From: Pusillimonas sp. UBA3987
GTDB lineage: Bacteria > Pseudomonadota > Gammaproteobacteria > Burkholderiales > Burkholderiaceae_B
Length of the DNA: 64,000 bases
NCBI GenBank assembly: GCA_002384935.1
Contig: DGCD01000020.1
Span: 124,001 to 188,000, forward strand
Direction of reading: 5' to 3'
In this document: piece after piece, positions 54,937 to 63,817 of the stretch
Layout: every line of letters begins with the position of its first letter
Position numbering within the stretch: position 1 is the first letter of the stretch
Notes under the pieces: generated by a model
What the model was told of the DNA's origin: nothing
The model's input: the letters and a program-made list of their open reading frames with translations, nothing else
Database searches by the model: none
Program-made: the position numbers and the translations under genes

Positions 54937-57173
54937 AAACGGCGTAAACGCAAAGCGTTCGAAACCACAAACACGCTTGACAAAGCCATGGCACCTGCGG
55001 CAAAGACAGGGGAAAGCAACACACCATAGGCCGGATACAACGCCCCTGCCGCCAAAGGTACCAGCGCAGCGTTATAAACGAAAGCCCAGAACAGGTTCTG
55101 TTGGATATTGCGCATCGTGGCCTTTGACAGCGCGAGGGCATCGGAAACGCCTGTTAAGTCGCCCGACATCAACACCACGTCGGCGGCCTCCATGGCCACA
55201 TCCGTACCTGTGCCAATTGCAATGCCGACCTGTGCCTGCGCCAGCGCTGGCGCATCATTAATACCATCACCGACAAACGCAACCGGACCATATTGTTCCG
55301 CAAGACGGCTCACTGCCTGAACTTTGCCATCGGGCAATACTTCGGCCACCACATCGTCAATGCCCAGCTGGCGCCCTATTGCTTGAGCAGTACGCTGGTT
55401 ATCGCCGGTGATCATGGCAACTTTCAACCCCAACTGATGCAACGCTTCAATGGCTCGCGCGGTACTTTCTTTCAAGGGGTCCGCAACCGCGATAATCGCC
55501 GCCAAACGGCCACCTATTGCTGCATACATCGGTGTCTTGCCTTCATTGCCCAGTTTTTCCGCCGTGCTGCTGAATACACCGACATCCAATCCAAGCTTTT
55601 GCATGAAGCGATCGGCACCAATCGCCACTTCCATGCCATCGGCTTTTGCTTTTACCCCGTAGCCTGTTACCGATTCGAACGCCGACAAATCGGGCAGTTT
55701 CAATGATTGACTGCTCGCTGCACTCACGATCGCCTGCGCAATCGGGTGCTCGGAGCGCGATTCAACTGCGGCGATGAGTGCCAAAACATGATTTGCGCTG
55801 AAACCATCAGCCACGACCAGATCCGTCAGGGCCGGTTTGCCCTGCGTCAGCGTACCTGTTTTATCAACCGCGATAACCTTGACTTCACGCAGCGACTGCA
55901 ACGCTTCGCCTTTGCGGAACAACACCCCAATCTGTGCTCCCCGTCCGGTTCCAACCATAATGGACGTTGGTGTTGCAAGACCCATGGCGCACGGGCAGGC
56001 AATAATCAAGACGGCAACGGCATTGACCACGGCGAATGTAATTGCCGGGCTTGGCCCCAAAACCAACCAGATAAAGAACGTGATCAGTGCCACGAGCATA
56101 ATGACGGGTACGAACCACAAGGTCACGCGATCAACCAGCGCCTGAATAGGCAGCTTGGCGCCTTGAGCCTGCTGCACCATATGAATAATTTGTGCCAAGA
56201 CAGTGTCTTTACCCACACTGACCGCCTGAATTCTTAACGCGCCCGACTGGTTCACCGTACCACCTACAACCTGGGCATCGATCGATTTTTCAACGGGTAC
56301 AGGCTCGCCACTGATCATTGATTCGTCGACAAAACTGTGTCCATCCAATACCTGTCCATCAACCGGAATCCGTTCACCTGGGCGAATTTCCAGCGTGTCT
56401 CCAGCCTTGACCTGTTCAATAGGCAAATCCTGGGTCGTTCCGTTGCGTACGACCCGCGCTGTTTTAGGCTGCAGACCCATTAAATGACGAATAGCCTGGG
56501 AAGTATTGCCTTTGGCACGGGCCTCGAGAAAACGCCCCAGGAGAATCAGCGTAACAATGACTGCTGCCGCTTCGAAATAAACGTTCACTGCCCCGCTGGG
56601 CAGGAAAGCAGGCGCAAATGTGGCCACGACCGAGTAAAGATAAGCGGATGCCGTACCGAGGGCAACCAATGAGTTCATGTCGGGCGCAGCCTTGAACAAG
56701 GCCGGCACGCCCAATTGATAAAAATGTCGCCCCGGGCCCACCAGCACAGCCGTTGTGAGCGCGAATTGAATGTACCAGCTGTTTTGTGTGCCAACGGTGG
56801 TGGCAACCCAATGATGGAAGGCCGGCACCAGATGGGCGCCCATTTCAAGGATAAATACAGGTAACGTCAGTGCCAGCGCCAACCATAATTGCAAACGCAA
56901 ATGCTGCATTTCTGCCTGCTGACGAGCCGCCTGGTCATCATCCTCACCCTCGGATATAACCGAGGCTTCATAGCCTGCCTTCTGCACCGCCTGTATTGCC
57001 TGCGGTACCAACGCAGTATCGGCGATATCGATTTCTGCCCTTTCGGTGGCCAAATTGACGTTTGCCTGCGCCACACCGGGCAGTTTTTTCAAGGCGCGCT
57101 CCACGCGGCTTACGCACGAAGCGCAGGTCATGCCTTGTATCGACAAACTGATATGACTGGATTTCATGGACAA
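54912..57173 (-). CDS. copA: Copper-exporting P1B-type ATPase
   Basis: Inner-membrane Cu(I) efflux pump of 753 residues. One N-terminal heavy-metal domain has MTCASC (Cys17, Cys20). Eight membrane segments are expected; the ion-channel CPC is in [12 protein letters not shown]. The phosphorylation site is [10 protein letters not shown], and the hinge is [12 protein letters not shown]. It has the single metal-binding domain common in betaproteobacteria. A CueR-type promoter with a 19-bp spacer lies just upstream (57206-57236), so copper induction is expected. Confidence 0.95.
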   Translation of the reverse strand: MSMKSSHISLSIQGMTCASCVSRVERALKKLPGVAQANVNLATERAEIDIADTALVPQAIQAVQKAGYEASVISEGEDDDQAARQQAEMQHLRLQLWLALALTLPVFILEMGAHLVPAFHHWVATTVGTQNSWYIQFALTTAVLVGPGRHFYQLGVPALFKAAPDMNSLVALGTASAYLYSVVATFAPAFLPSGAVNVYFEAAAVIVTLILLGRFLEARAKGNTSQAIRHLMGLQPKTARVVRNGTTQDLPIEQVKAGDTLEIRPGERIPVDGQVLDGHSFVDESMISGEPVPVEKSIDAQVVGGTVNQSGALRIQAVSVGKDTVLAQIIHMVQQAQGAKLPIQALVDRVTLWFVPVIMLVALITFFIWLVLGPSPAITFAVVNAVAVLIIACPCAMGLATPTSIMVGTGRGAQIGVLFRKGEALQSLREVKVIAVDKTGTLTQGKPALTDLVVADGFSANHVLALIAAVESRSEHPIAQAIVSAASSQSLKLPDLSAFESVTGYGVKAKADGMEVAIGADRFMQKLGLDVGVFSSTAEKLGNEGKTPMYAAIGGRLAAIIAVADPLKESTARAIEALHQLGLKVAMITGDNQRTAQAIGRQLGIDDVVAEVLPDGKVQAVSRLAEQYGPVAFVGDGINDAPALAQAQVGIAIGTGTDVAMEAADVVLMSGDLTGVSDALALSKATMRNIQQNLFWAFVYNAALVPLAAGALYPAYGVLLSPVFAAGAMALSSVFVVSNALRLRRFQPLRLSR

Positions 57174-57205
57174 CCTCGCAACGCACGAATGAAAGAGATT
57201 CGACC

Positions 57206-57236
57206 AGCATAAACCTTCCCATCATGGAAAGGTCAA
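57206..57236 (-). promoter_or_regulatory. CueR-dependent copA promoter
   Basis: Read on the minus strand: -35 TTGACC (57236-57231), a 19-base spacer, then -10 TATGCT (57211-57206). The dyad ACCTTTCC..GGGAAGGT fills the spacer (57213-57233). The over-long 19-base spacer and the ACCTT/AAGGT arms are the signature of MerR-family copper promoters, in which the activator twists the DNA. The copA start codon lies 33 bases downstream. Confidence 0.87.
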
Positions 57237-57239
57237 GTC

Positions 57240-57374
57240 TCAGGTTGTCATACCGATACTGCTCATGATCCATCGCAGGATCAAGGCGAAAAGCGTGAGT
57301 GCCGCGACGCCGCCGAGCCATAGCCCTATAAGCCATCCCAGCCGCTTGAACCAGGGTTTACGCGTATCAGACAT
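57240..57374 (-). CDS. Small DUF2474-type membrane protein of the cytochrome bd operon
   Basis: A 44-codon gene. The protein has a basic, tryptophan-containing N-terminus (MSDTRKPWFKRLGWL) and one membrane helix (about residues 13-36). This matches the DUF2474 family, short proteins encoded after cydB in many CIO-type bd oxidase operons. By analogy with CydX/CydS it may stabilise the oxidase; that is inference. It starts 27 bases after cydB, and its stop abuts the copA promoter. Confidence 0.8.
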   Translation of the reverse strand: MSDTRKPWFKRLGWLIGLWLGGVAALTLFALILRWIMSSIGMTT

Positions 57375-57401
57375 AATTATCCACTCCGCAGACCAAGATT
57401 C

Positions 57402-58409
57402 TTAATGATAGCCGTCACCAGGTCGCACTTTGCCTCGGAAAACATAATACGACCACGCGGTATACATCAGGATCAGTGGAATGATCAGTAAAGCGCCTAC
57501 CAGGGCGAAACCTTGGCTTTGTGGTGGTGCGGCCGCATCCCAGATTGTAATGTCGGGCGGAATGATGTACGGCCAGACACTGATACCCAGGCCGCTATAG
57601 CCAAGAAACACCAGGCATAGGGTCAGCAGGAAAGGGCCCGCATTGGGCTGCTTCCCCAGCAGACTCCATATTGCCCAGGTGGCCAGCAAGACCAGCACGG
57701 GTACAGGGAGGAAATAGAACAGGTTTGGCAGCGTGAACCAGCGCTCGGCAATCTCGGGGTGCGTAAGCGGTGTCCAGAGACTGATTGCACAGACCACTGC
57801 CAACACGGCAAGCAGTAGCGGCCGCGCGATACGAATCATATTCTGCTGCAGTTTGCCGTCGGTTTTGAAAATGAGCCACGTGCATCCCAGCAAGGCATAC
57901 GCAATGACCAGGCCCAAACCGGTGAAAAGACTGAAAGGCTTGACCCACTCAAGGGGGCCGCCGGCATAAGTACGCTCAATAACATGAACGCCGTCGATAA
58001 ACCCCCCGAGCGTGACGCCCTGGAAGAAAGCAGCACAGATCGAGCCGGCAATAAAGCCCTTGTCCCACCAATGGCGTCTTTTCTCGGATGCCTTGAAGCG
58101 GAATTCAAACGCCACCCCCCGGAACACCAGGCCCAGAAGCATGAAAATCAGCGGCAGCATGAAGGCGTCGAGAATGACGGAATAAGCCAGCGGGAATGCC
58201 GCCAGCAGACCGGCACCGCCCATGACCAGCCAGGTTTCGTTTCCATCCCATACCGGCGCCACGGTGTTCATCATGACATCGCGCTCTTCTTTGTCTGGGA
58301 AAAACGGAAATAAAATGCCAATCCCAAGATCAAAGCCGTCGAGAACGACATACATAAAGACGCCGAACAAAATGATAATGGCCCACAACAAAGGCAAGTC
58401 GATACCCAT
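57402..58409 (-). CDS. cydB: Cytochrome bd-type quinol oxidase subunit II
   Basis: 335 residues with eight or nine membrane segments. The N-terminus DLPLLWAIIILFGVFMYVV and the following DGFDLGIGILFPF are diagnostic of CydB/CioB. It pairs with CydA in the inner membrane to reduce oxygen to water with ubiquinol. The ATG overlaps the last base of cydA. The sequence type (short, with cydA lacking a long Q-loop) suggests the cyanide-insensitive CIO branch. Confidence 0.93.
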   Translation of the reverse strand: MGIDLPLLWAIIILFGVFMYVVLDGFDLGIGILFPFFPDKEERDVMMNTVAPVWDGNETWLVMGGAGLLAAFPLAYSVILDAFMLPLIFMLLGLVFRGVAFEFRFKASEKRRHWWDKGFIAGSICAAFFQGVTLGGFIDGVHVIERTYAGGPLEWVKPFSLFTGLGLVIAYALLGCTWLIFKTDGKLQQNMIRIARPLLLAVLAVVCAISLWTPLTHPEIAERWFTLPNLFYFLPVPVLVLLATWAIWSLLGKQPNAGPFLLTLCLVFLGYSGLGISVWPYIIPPDITIWDAAAPPQSQGFALVGALLIIPLILMYTAWSYYVFRGKVRPGDGYH

Positions 58410-59839
58410 TATTGGTCTCCAAAATGTGTGGAACGATCGTGCGTGGCTGCCGACATCGGACGTCGCGCGGTGGCAACCGGCTCGCCAGGCGATCCGGCGT
58501 CAGACGGTGTAGGCTCTGGTTCGTGGGGTTGCGGACCTTTTGCAATGAGCTTCAACATGTAAACAACGCCCGCACCGAACACAAAGAAATACACCACAAC
58601 AAAAAGGGCGAGCGTGACGCCCAGTTCAATGGCCCCATGGGGAGATACCGCATCGGCCGTGCGCATGACGTTATAAACCACCCATGGCTGTCGCCCCGTT
58701 TCAGTAGTGAACCATCCGGCAAGAATGGCAATCAGCCCGGCAGGCCCCATGACCAGCGCGGCTTTATGCAAGCGCCGGGACGCGTACAAGCGCCCTTTCC
58801 AGCGAGACCAATTCGCCCACACCGCCAGCCCGATCATCAGCAGCCCCAACCCGACCATGACTCGAAAAGACCAAAACACAATGGGCACAAAAGGACGATC
58901 TTCGGGGGGAAACTCTTTCAGACTCTTGAACTGACCATGCCACGAATGGGTCAGAATCAAACTGCCCATATTGGGGATCTGAAGTGCAAAACGGTTGGTC
59001 TCTTGTTCCATATCCGGCCAGGCAAACAAAACCAGCGGCACCCCCTCGCCGGGTGTGTTTTCCCAATGCCCTTCGATAGCGGCAAGCTTGGCAGGTTGGT
59101 GCTCCAATGTATTTAAGCCGTGTTGGTCTCCAACGAACGCTTGAATGGGGGCAACGACCAACAACATACCCATAGCCATTGAAAACATTTTTTTAACTGC
59201 AGCCGACTTGTCTCCTTTCAAGAGGTGCCATGCGCCAGACGCGCCTACAAACAAGGCGGTAGCCAGAAATGCTGCCAACACCATGTGGGTTAGTCGATAG
59301 GGAAATGAGGGATTGAAAATAACCGCCAGCCAGTCCACGGGGACAACGCGGCCGTCAAGAATTGCATAACCGGCCGGGGTTTGCATCCAGCTGTTGGAGG
59401 CAAGAATCCAGGTTGCGGAAACTAACGTACCCAGTGCCACCATGATGGTGGAAAAAAAATGCAAGCCGGGCCCAACGCGGTTCCAGCCGAAAAGCATGAC
59501 TCCTAGAAAGCCCGCCTCCAGGAAAAACGCAGTAAGAACTTCGTAAGCCAGCAAGGGCCCGGTAATGCTACCGGCGAAGTCAGAGAAAAAACTCCAGTTC
59601 GTACCAAACTGATAAGCCATGACCAGGCCCGACACGACCCCCATCCCGAAGTTAACCGAGAAAACTTTGATCCAGAAATGGTAGAGATCCTGATAAATTG
59701 GGTTGCGCGTTTTCAGCCACAACCCCTCCAAAACCGCCAGGTAGCTGGCCAGACCAATGGTGATGGCGGGAAAAATAATGTGAAAAGATATCGTAAAAGC
59801 AAATTGAATCCGGGCCAGCAACAACGCATCGATATCCAT
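58409..59839 (-). CDS. cydA: Cytochrome bd-type quinol oxidase subunit I
   Basis: 476 residues with nine membrane segments. Heme-ligand and quinol regions are recognisable: LLARIQFAFTISFHIIFPA at the start (His19-type ligand), SGLVMAYQFGTNW (near residue 75, with the GTNW conserved element), and the late GRQPWVVYNVMRTADAVSP. The quinol loop is short, as in CioA. The bd oxidase gives high-affinity respiration and tolerance to cyanide, sulfide or nitrosative stress. It is followed by cydB and a DUF2474 gene, and lies between the two parts of a copper regulon. Confidence 0.94.
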   Translation of the reverse strand: MDIDALLLARIQFAFTISFHIIFPAITIGLASYLAVLEGLWLKTRNPIYQDLYHFWIKVFSVNFGMGVVSGLVMAYQFGTNWSFFSDFAGSITGPLLAYEVLTAFFLEAGFLGVMLFGWNRVGPGLHFFSTIMVALGTLVSATWILASNSWMQTPAGYAILDGRVVPVDWLAVIFNPSFPYRLTHMVLAAFLATALFVGASGAWHLLKGDKSAAVKKMFSMAMGMLLVVAPIQAFVGDQHGLNTLEHQPAKLAAIEGHWENTPGEGVPLVLFAWPDMEQETNRFALQIPNMGSLILTHSWHGQFKSLKEFPPEDRPFVPIVFWSFRVMVGLGLLMIGLAVWANWSRWKGRLYASRRLHKAALVMGPAGLIAILAGWFTTETGRQPWVVYNVMRTADAVSPHGAIELGVTLALFVVVYFFVFGAGVVYMLKLIAKGPQPHEPEPTPSDAGSPGEPVATARRPMSAATHDRSTHFGDQ

Positions 59840-59926
59840 TTCACACTCCAGATTGATTCAAGTAGCGGGCTCTACTTTAACCGATTTAGTCCCCCCCTTG
59901 TAACGCTCGACGCCCGCAAAATGCCA

Positions 59927-60910
59927 TTACACGGAAGGAGGTTCACGATGATGCGGCGCCATGAAATCAATATCGGGCCCCTTGGGCACGATGCCCGTTG
60001 GGTTGACGGTGGCGTGGCTTTGATAATAGTGATTTTTGATATGGTTGAAATTCACCGTTTCGGCAACCCCCGGCCATTGATAAAGCTCACGGGTAAAGCC
60101 CCATAAATTGGGCATATCGACAATGCGCTTCAAATTGCATTTGAAGTGGCCATGGTAAACCGGGTCGAAACGTACCAGCGTGGTGAACAGGCGCCAGTCG
60201 GCCTCTGTAATGCGATCGCCGGTTAAATAGCGTTGCTTCGACAGCCGCAGTTCGAGCGATTCCAGCGCATCGAACAATTCCGTGACACCCTCTTCGTAGG
60301 CCTGCTGGGTGGTGGCAAAGCCGGATCGATACACGCCATTGTTGACACTGCCATAAACCAGCTCGTTTACTGCATTGATTTCCGAATGCAAATCAGACGG
60401 ATAGTAATCGCCCGGTGTTGCACCTACCTGGTCGAAAGCGGAGTTGAACATGCGTATGATCTCGGCAGACTCATTACTGACGATGACTTTCTTTTCTTTA
60501 TCCCAAAGAATCGGTATCGTGACCCGACCGGTATAGTCGGGTTGTGTCAGCGTATAAAGCTGATGGACATAATCACAATGGTTGACGGTATCGGGAATCA
60601 CGCCCTCGCCGGGCTCGAAAGACCAGCCCTGGCGCCCCATGAAAAAATGAACCACCGACACGTCAATCATTTCCTCAAGGCCTTTCAGCTTGCGGAAAAT
60701 GAGCGTGCGGTGCGCCCAGGGGCAAGCCAGTGAAACATAGAGGTGATAGCGCCCTGGTTCGGCTTTAAAGCCCGCCTCCCCTGTCGGGCCGGGTGACCCG
60801 TCGGGGGTCACCCAATTGCGAAACTGCGCTTCGGTGCGAATGAAACGCCCACCCGTTTTCTTGGTGTCATACCAGTCATCGTGCCAGGTACCATCAACTA
60901 ATAAACCCAT
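59927..60910 (-). CDS. yqjG: Glutathionyl-hydroquinone reductase (YqjG/Xi-class GST)
   Basis: Cytosolic enzyme of 327 residues that removes glutathione from glutathionyl-hydroquinones. The catalytic CPWAH motif has Cys63, the same position as in E. coli YqjG. Typical segments are GRYHLYVSLACPWAHRT (partly given here: YVSLACPWAHRT), TIPILWDKE, and a Tyr-rich C-terminal helix region (YLTGDRITEADWRLF). It begins 11 bases after cueR in the same direction, so it probably shares the cueR transcript; quinone repair may accompany copper stress. Confidence 0.92.
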   Translation of the reverse strand: MGLLVDGTWHDDWYDTKKTGGRFIRTEAQFRNWVTPDGSPGPTGEAGFKAEPGRYHLYVSLACPWAHRTLIFRKLKGLEEMIDVSVVHFFMGRQGWSFEPGEGVIPDTVNHCDYVHQLYTLTQPDYTGRVTIPILWDKEKKVIVSNESAEIIRMFNSAFDQVGATPGDYYPSDLHSEINAVNELVYGSVNNGVYRSGFATTQQAYEEGVTELFDALESLELRLSKQRYLTGDRITEADWRLFTTLVRFDPVYHGHFKCNLKRIVDMPNLWGFTRELYQWPGVAETVNFNHIKNHYYQSHATVNPTGIVPKGPDIDFMAPHHREPPSV

Positions 60911-60921
60911 TTCTTCTCCTG

Positions 60922-61329
60922 TTAATACTTGATTCGTGTCGGCGGGTGCGCCAAATCTTCAAGAATCGGACACGCTGGAGAGTCGTTGCCGCTGCAGCAT
61001 TGAGCCAGGCGCTTTAATTCGTTACGAATCGAAACCAGGCGTTCAATGTCGCTGTCCAGTTCTTGGATATAACGTTGCGCCAATGCTTTTACGTCTTCGC
61101 TGCGGCGATGCCGGTTACGCCAAAGCTCGAGCAGCGTTTGAATCCTTTCCAGTGAAAAGCCCAGATCACGGGCGCGGCGAACAAAAATAAGCGTTTGTAT
61201 ATCGGTTGAGCTATACATGCGATATCCCGCCTCGGATCGGCATGCCGGTTCAAGCAAACCCACTTTTTCATAGTAGCGAATCATTTTCGAACTAATGCCC
61301 GATTGCTTTGCGGCCGCTCCAATGTTCAT
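60922..61329 (-). CDS. cueR: Copper-responsive MerR-family regulator CueR
   Basis: 135 residues. The N-terminal winged HTH (MNIGAAAKQSGISSKMIRYY) is followed by a dimerisation helix and the metal-binding loop CCSGNDSPACP, with Cys112 and Cys120 at the positions used by E. coli CueR to bind Cu(I). It should activate copZ (divergent, promoter at 61333-61363) and copA (promoter at 57206-57236), both of which have CueR-type sites. It is followed by yqjG. Confidence 0.93.
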   Translation of the reverse strand: MNIGAAAKQSGISSKMIRYYEKVGLLEPACRSEAGYRMYSSTDIQTLIFVRRARDLGFSLERIQTLLELWRNRHRRSEDVKALAQRYIQELDSDIERLVSIRNELKRLAQCCSGNDSPACPILEDLAHPPTRIKY

Positions 61330-61332
61330 TTC

Positions 61333-61363
61333 CAGACCTTCCCGCCATGGGAACGATTAGATT
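61333..61363 (+). promoter_or_regulatory. CueR-dependent copZ promoter
   Basis: -35 CAGACC (61333-61338), 19-base spacer TTCCCGCCATGGGAACGAT (61339-61357), -10 TAGATT (61358-61363). The spacer dyad (CCTTCCC/GGGAACG, 61337-61355) and 19-base length mirror the copA promoter, with a weaker -35. The site lies just upstream of cueR on the opposite strand, so CueR binding may also regulate its own gene. Confidence 0.8.
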
Positions 61364-61420
61364 AAAGTATGCTAATGCTAACAAATGCTCCCGGGTAACG
61401 CTTTAAAGGAGTTTAAAGCC

Positions 61421-61615
61421 ATGCAATTCAATGTTCAGGACATGACCTGCGGCCATTGCGTCGCCACCATAACCAAGGCGGTGGGCGAAGCCTTTCCACA
61501 AGCCAAAGTCACCATCAACCTGGAACAGCAAATGGTCGTTGTCGATCATATTGATGATGTCGCCGCCGTTCGCAAAGTGATCGAAGAAGAAGGCTATACG
61601 CCGGTGCCTGCATAA
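61421..61615 (+). CDS. copZ: Copper chaperone CopZ
   Basis: Small heavy-metal-associated protein of 64 residues with the ferredoxin-like HMA fold. The copper site is MTCGHC (Cys10, Cys13). It should carry Cu(I) to CopA or CueR in the cytosol. ATG 61421 has AAAGGAG nine bases upstream; an in-frame TTG at 61385 is too early. It is transcribed divergently from cueR. Confidence 0.93.
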   Translation: MQFNVQDMTCGHCVATITKAVGEAFPQAKVTINLEQQMVVVDHIDDVAAVRKVIEEEGYTPVPA

Positions 61616-61685
61616 TTCAGTTCCAGGCTTTCCCTGTGCCCAAGCATGAATCGTTCTAATTTGAATCCGACTCAAAGAGATATCT

Positions 61686-62387
61686 ATGATTGATTTGTAC
61701 TACTGGACGACCCCTAACGGTCATAAAATCACACTTTTCCTTGAAGAAGCCGGTTTGGAATACAAACTGACGCCGGTCAATATCGGCAAAGGCGACCAAT
61801 TCAAACCCGAATTTCTGAAAATTGCACCGAACAACCGCATTCCGGCGATTGTGGATCAAGCTCCGGCCGATGAGGGTGAACCCATCACCATTTTTGAGTC
61901 TGGTGCCATCCTCCAGTACCTTGCCGAAAAAACGGGGCAGTTTTTACCCAGTGATTTGCGCGGCCGTGTCGAGACCATTCAATGGCTGCATTGGCAAATG
62001 GGCGGCCTGGGGCCCATGGCCGGGCAGAATCACCACTTCAACCAGTATGCGCCGGAAAAGATCGAATACGCGATCGACCGCTACGTCCGTGAAACGGCAC
62101 GTCTGTATGGCGTATTGAACAAACGTCTGGCCGACCGTGAATTTGTAGCCGGTAATGAATACACCATTGCGGATATGGCCAGCTACCCCTGGATTGTCTC
62201 TCATCCCAAGCAGCAACAAAACCTCGACGACTTCCCCAACCTCAAGCGCTGGTTCAACAATATCGGCGAGCGCCCGGCCACCCAGCGTGCCTATGCCCGC
62301 GCTGCACAAGTAAACAGCCAACCCACTGCGCACGACGACGAAGCACGTAAGCTGCTGTTCGGCCAGGGTGCTCATACCGTTAAATAA
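61686..62387 (+). CDS. Nu-class glutathione transferase/disulfide-bond reductase (YfcG/YghU-like)
   Basis: 233 residues. The start IDLYYWTTPNGHKITLFLEE and the internal ESGAILQYLAEKTG and GGLGPMAGQNHHF segments are close to the YfcG/YghU group of E. coli, which bind two glutathiones and reduce disulfides with a threonine instead of a cysteine at the active site (Thr-Pro-Asn here at residues 9-11). It may follow copZ in one transcript (70-base gap), but that is not certain. Confidence 0.9.
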   Translation: MIDLYYWTTPNGHKITLFLEEAGLEYKLTPVNIGKGDQFKPEFLKIAPNNRIPAIVDQAPADEGEPITIFESGAILQYLAEKTGQFLPSDLRGRVETIQWLHWQMGGLGPMAGQNHHFNQYAPEKIEYAIDRYVRETARLYGVLNKRLADREFVAGNEYTIADMASYPWIVSHPKQQQNLDDFPNLKRWFNNIGERPATQRAYARAAQVNSQPTAHDDEARKLLFGQGAHTVK

Positions 62388-63205
62388 TGTTGCCACTTAT
62401 GAAAGTTTTTTCTTTTCGAATTCGCCTGTCGTCTGTTTTTTTGGCCGGGCTCTTTCTGGCCGGCTGTTCCTCGACGCCGTCGAATATCTCGTTGATCCCG
62501 GCCGACAAGGTTGCCTCGCAAACCGAAAAGGAAGGTTTGTTTACGCAACCTGTTGAATGGGAAAAAACGCTGCCGGGCTGCGAAGGGGAATGTCCCAGGA
62601 TCCAAGTGAAATCGCTGGTGTTTCCGGGTGTGCCGATATTAACGGACTTGGTCGACCATGCGCTGGCCACCATGACGGGTGTCAGCGAGGAGCGCAACCC
62701 CGGCTACACCACGATAGAGGCGTTCGAGTCGTATTTCTGGAAAACGGCCGGGCCGCGCGACGAAGTGATCCTGAATGCCGAAACACGTTATCGGAATCGC
62801 TATTTGACCGTGATTGAGCTGGATAGCTGGCAATATTTAACCGGCGCCGCACATGGCATTGCCGCCACGCAGTTTTTGAATTGGGATAACGCCAACCAGA
62901 AAGTGCTGGGCATTCGCAATGTATTGCAACCAAACCAATACGATGCCTATGTGCAAGCATTGCGTCGCGCGCATCAACGCTGGTTGCAGACGCAACCCGA
63001 TGCCCGGGAAAATCCTGAGGAATACAATCGTTTGTGGCCGTTCCAGCCCAGTGACAACTACGGCTTTACCGATACCGGCCTGGTGGTTAAGTATGATTCT
63101 TATGCCATCGCGCCCTACGCGTCCGGGCAGCCTGAGTTACTGATTCCTTACAGCGAACTCAATGGTGTTTTACGGCCGGAATTCATACCGGCGCCAACCA
63201 CCTGA
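62387..63205 (+). CDS. Lipoprotein with DUF3298/RsiV-like domain
   Basis: 272 residues. A lipoprotein signal ends in LFLAGC (Cys27), so the mature protein is probably membrane-anchored in the periplasm. The rest resembles DUF3298/DUF4163 (RsiV-like) domains: a TGAAHGIAATQFLNWD segment (near residue 160) and a C-terminal YAIAPYASGQPELLIPYSEL. Function is not known; related domains occur in anti-sigma factors and lysozyme-binding proteins. The ATG shares one base with the preceding gene's stop; a second ATG at 62399 is possible. Confidence 0.72.
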   Translation: MLPLMKVFSFRIRLSSVFLAGLFLAGCSSTPSNISLIPADKVASQTEKEGLFTQPVEWEKTLPGCEGECPRIQVKSLVFPGVPILTDLVDHALATMTGVSEERNPGYTTIEAFESYFWKTAGPRDEVILNAETRYRNRYLTVIELDSWQYLTGAAHGIAATQFLNWDNANQKVLGIRNVLQPNQYDAYVQALRRAHQRWLQTQPDARENPEEYNRLWPFQPSDNYGFTDTGLVVKYDSYAIAPYASGQPELLIPYSELNGVLRPEFIPAPTT

Positions 63206-63224
63206 CCTTGGTAACCTTGGTGTG

Positions 63225-63812
63225 TCATGAAGGGCCAGCGATTTGGCCCTTTCCTTTTGTCCAGTCGGTAAATTGTGCCGAGAAATCGTCGCGCTGCGTT
63301 TGCGGCAGACTGATCTTCCAGTGAACGCAAGCGGCATCGAATTGTTCAGCCTCAATATGCGCCCCGAATTGCCCCATGCGCCCTCGAACCAGCGCCATAT
63401 CGGCAAACGGACACTGGCACGACAATATGCAGGTGGGCACGTATTCTGTTTTGGGCGCCAGCCGCAGACACTGGGCCGCTGCACCACCGTAGGCCCGCGC
63501 CAGGCCGCCAGTGCCTAATTTAACACCGCCAAACCAGCGCACCACCAGTACAACCACATAGTCAATTTGCTGGCCTTCAATCGCTTGCAGAATCGGACGC
63601 CCTGCGGTACCGCCAGGTTCGCCGTCGTCGTGGAACCGATAGTTCTGGCCAACGCGCCAGGCCCAGCAGTGATGGTTCGCATCGGGATAAATGTGCTGCG
63701 CTATAAAATCCTGCGCAGCCTGCGTGTCGCTTACCGGTGCAGCAAAAGCCAGAAACCGGCTTTTGCGCACCTCTTCTTCGATAGAATGAACCTGGGTAAG
63801 GACAAACGCCAC
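63225..63812 (-). CDS. YigZ/IMPACT-family protein
   Basis: 195 residues of the YigZ/IMPACT family: KSRFLAFAAPVSDTQAA at the start, then DDGEPGGTAGRPIL and VRWFGGVKLGTGGLARAYG (in part GGVKLGTGGLARAYG) in the core. The biochemical role in bacteria is unsettled; the eukaryotic relative regulates translation through Gcn1. The GTG start is five bases after the stop of an ABC-F gene on the same strand, and ABC-F proteins also act on ribosomes. Confidence 0.87.
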   Translation of the reverse strand: MAFVLTQVHSIEEEVRKSRFLAFAAPVSDTQAAQDFIAQHIYPDANHHCWAWRVGQNYRFHDDGEPGGTAGRPILQAIEGQQIDYVVVLVVRWFGGVKLGTGGLARAYGGAAAQCLRLAPKTEYVPTCILSCQCPFADMALVRGRMGQFGAHIEAEQFDAACVHWKISLPQTQRDDFSAQFTDWTKGKGQIAGPS

Positions 63813-63817
63813 CCGCG

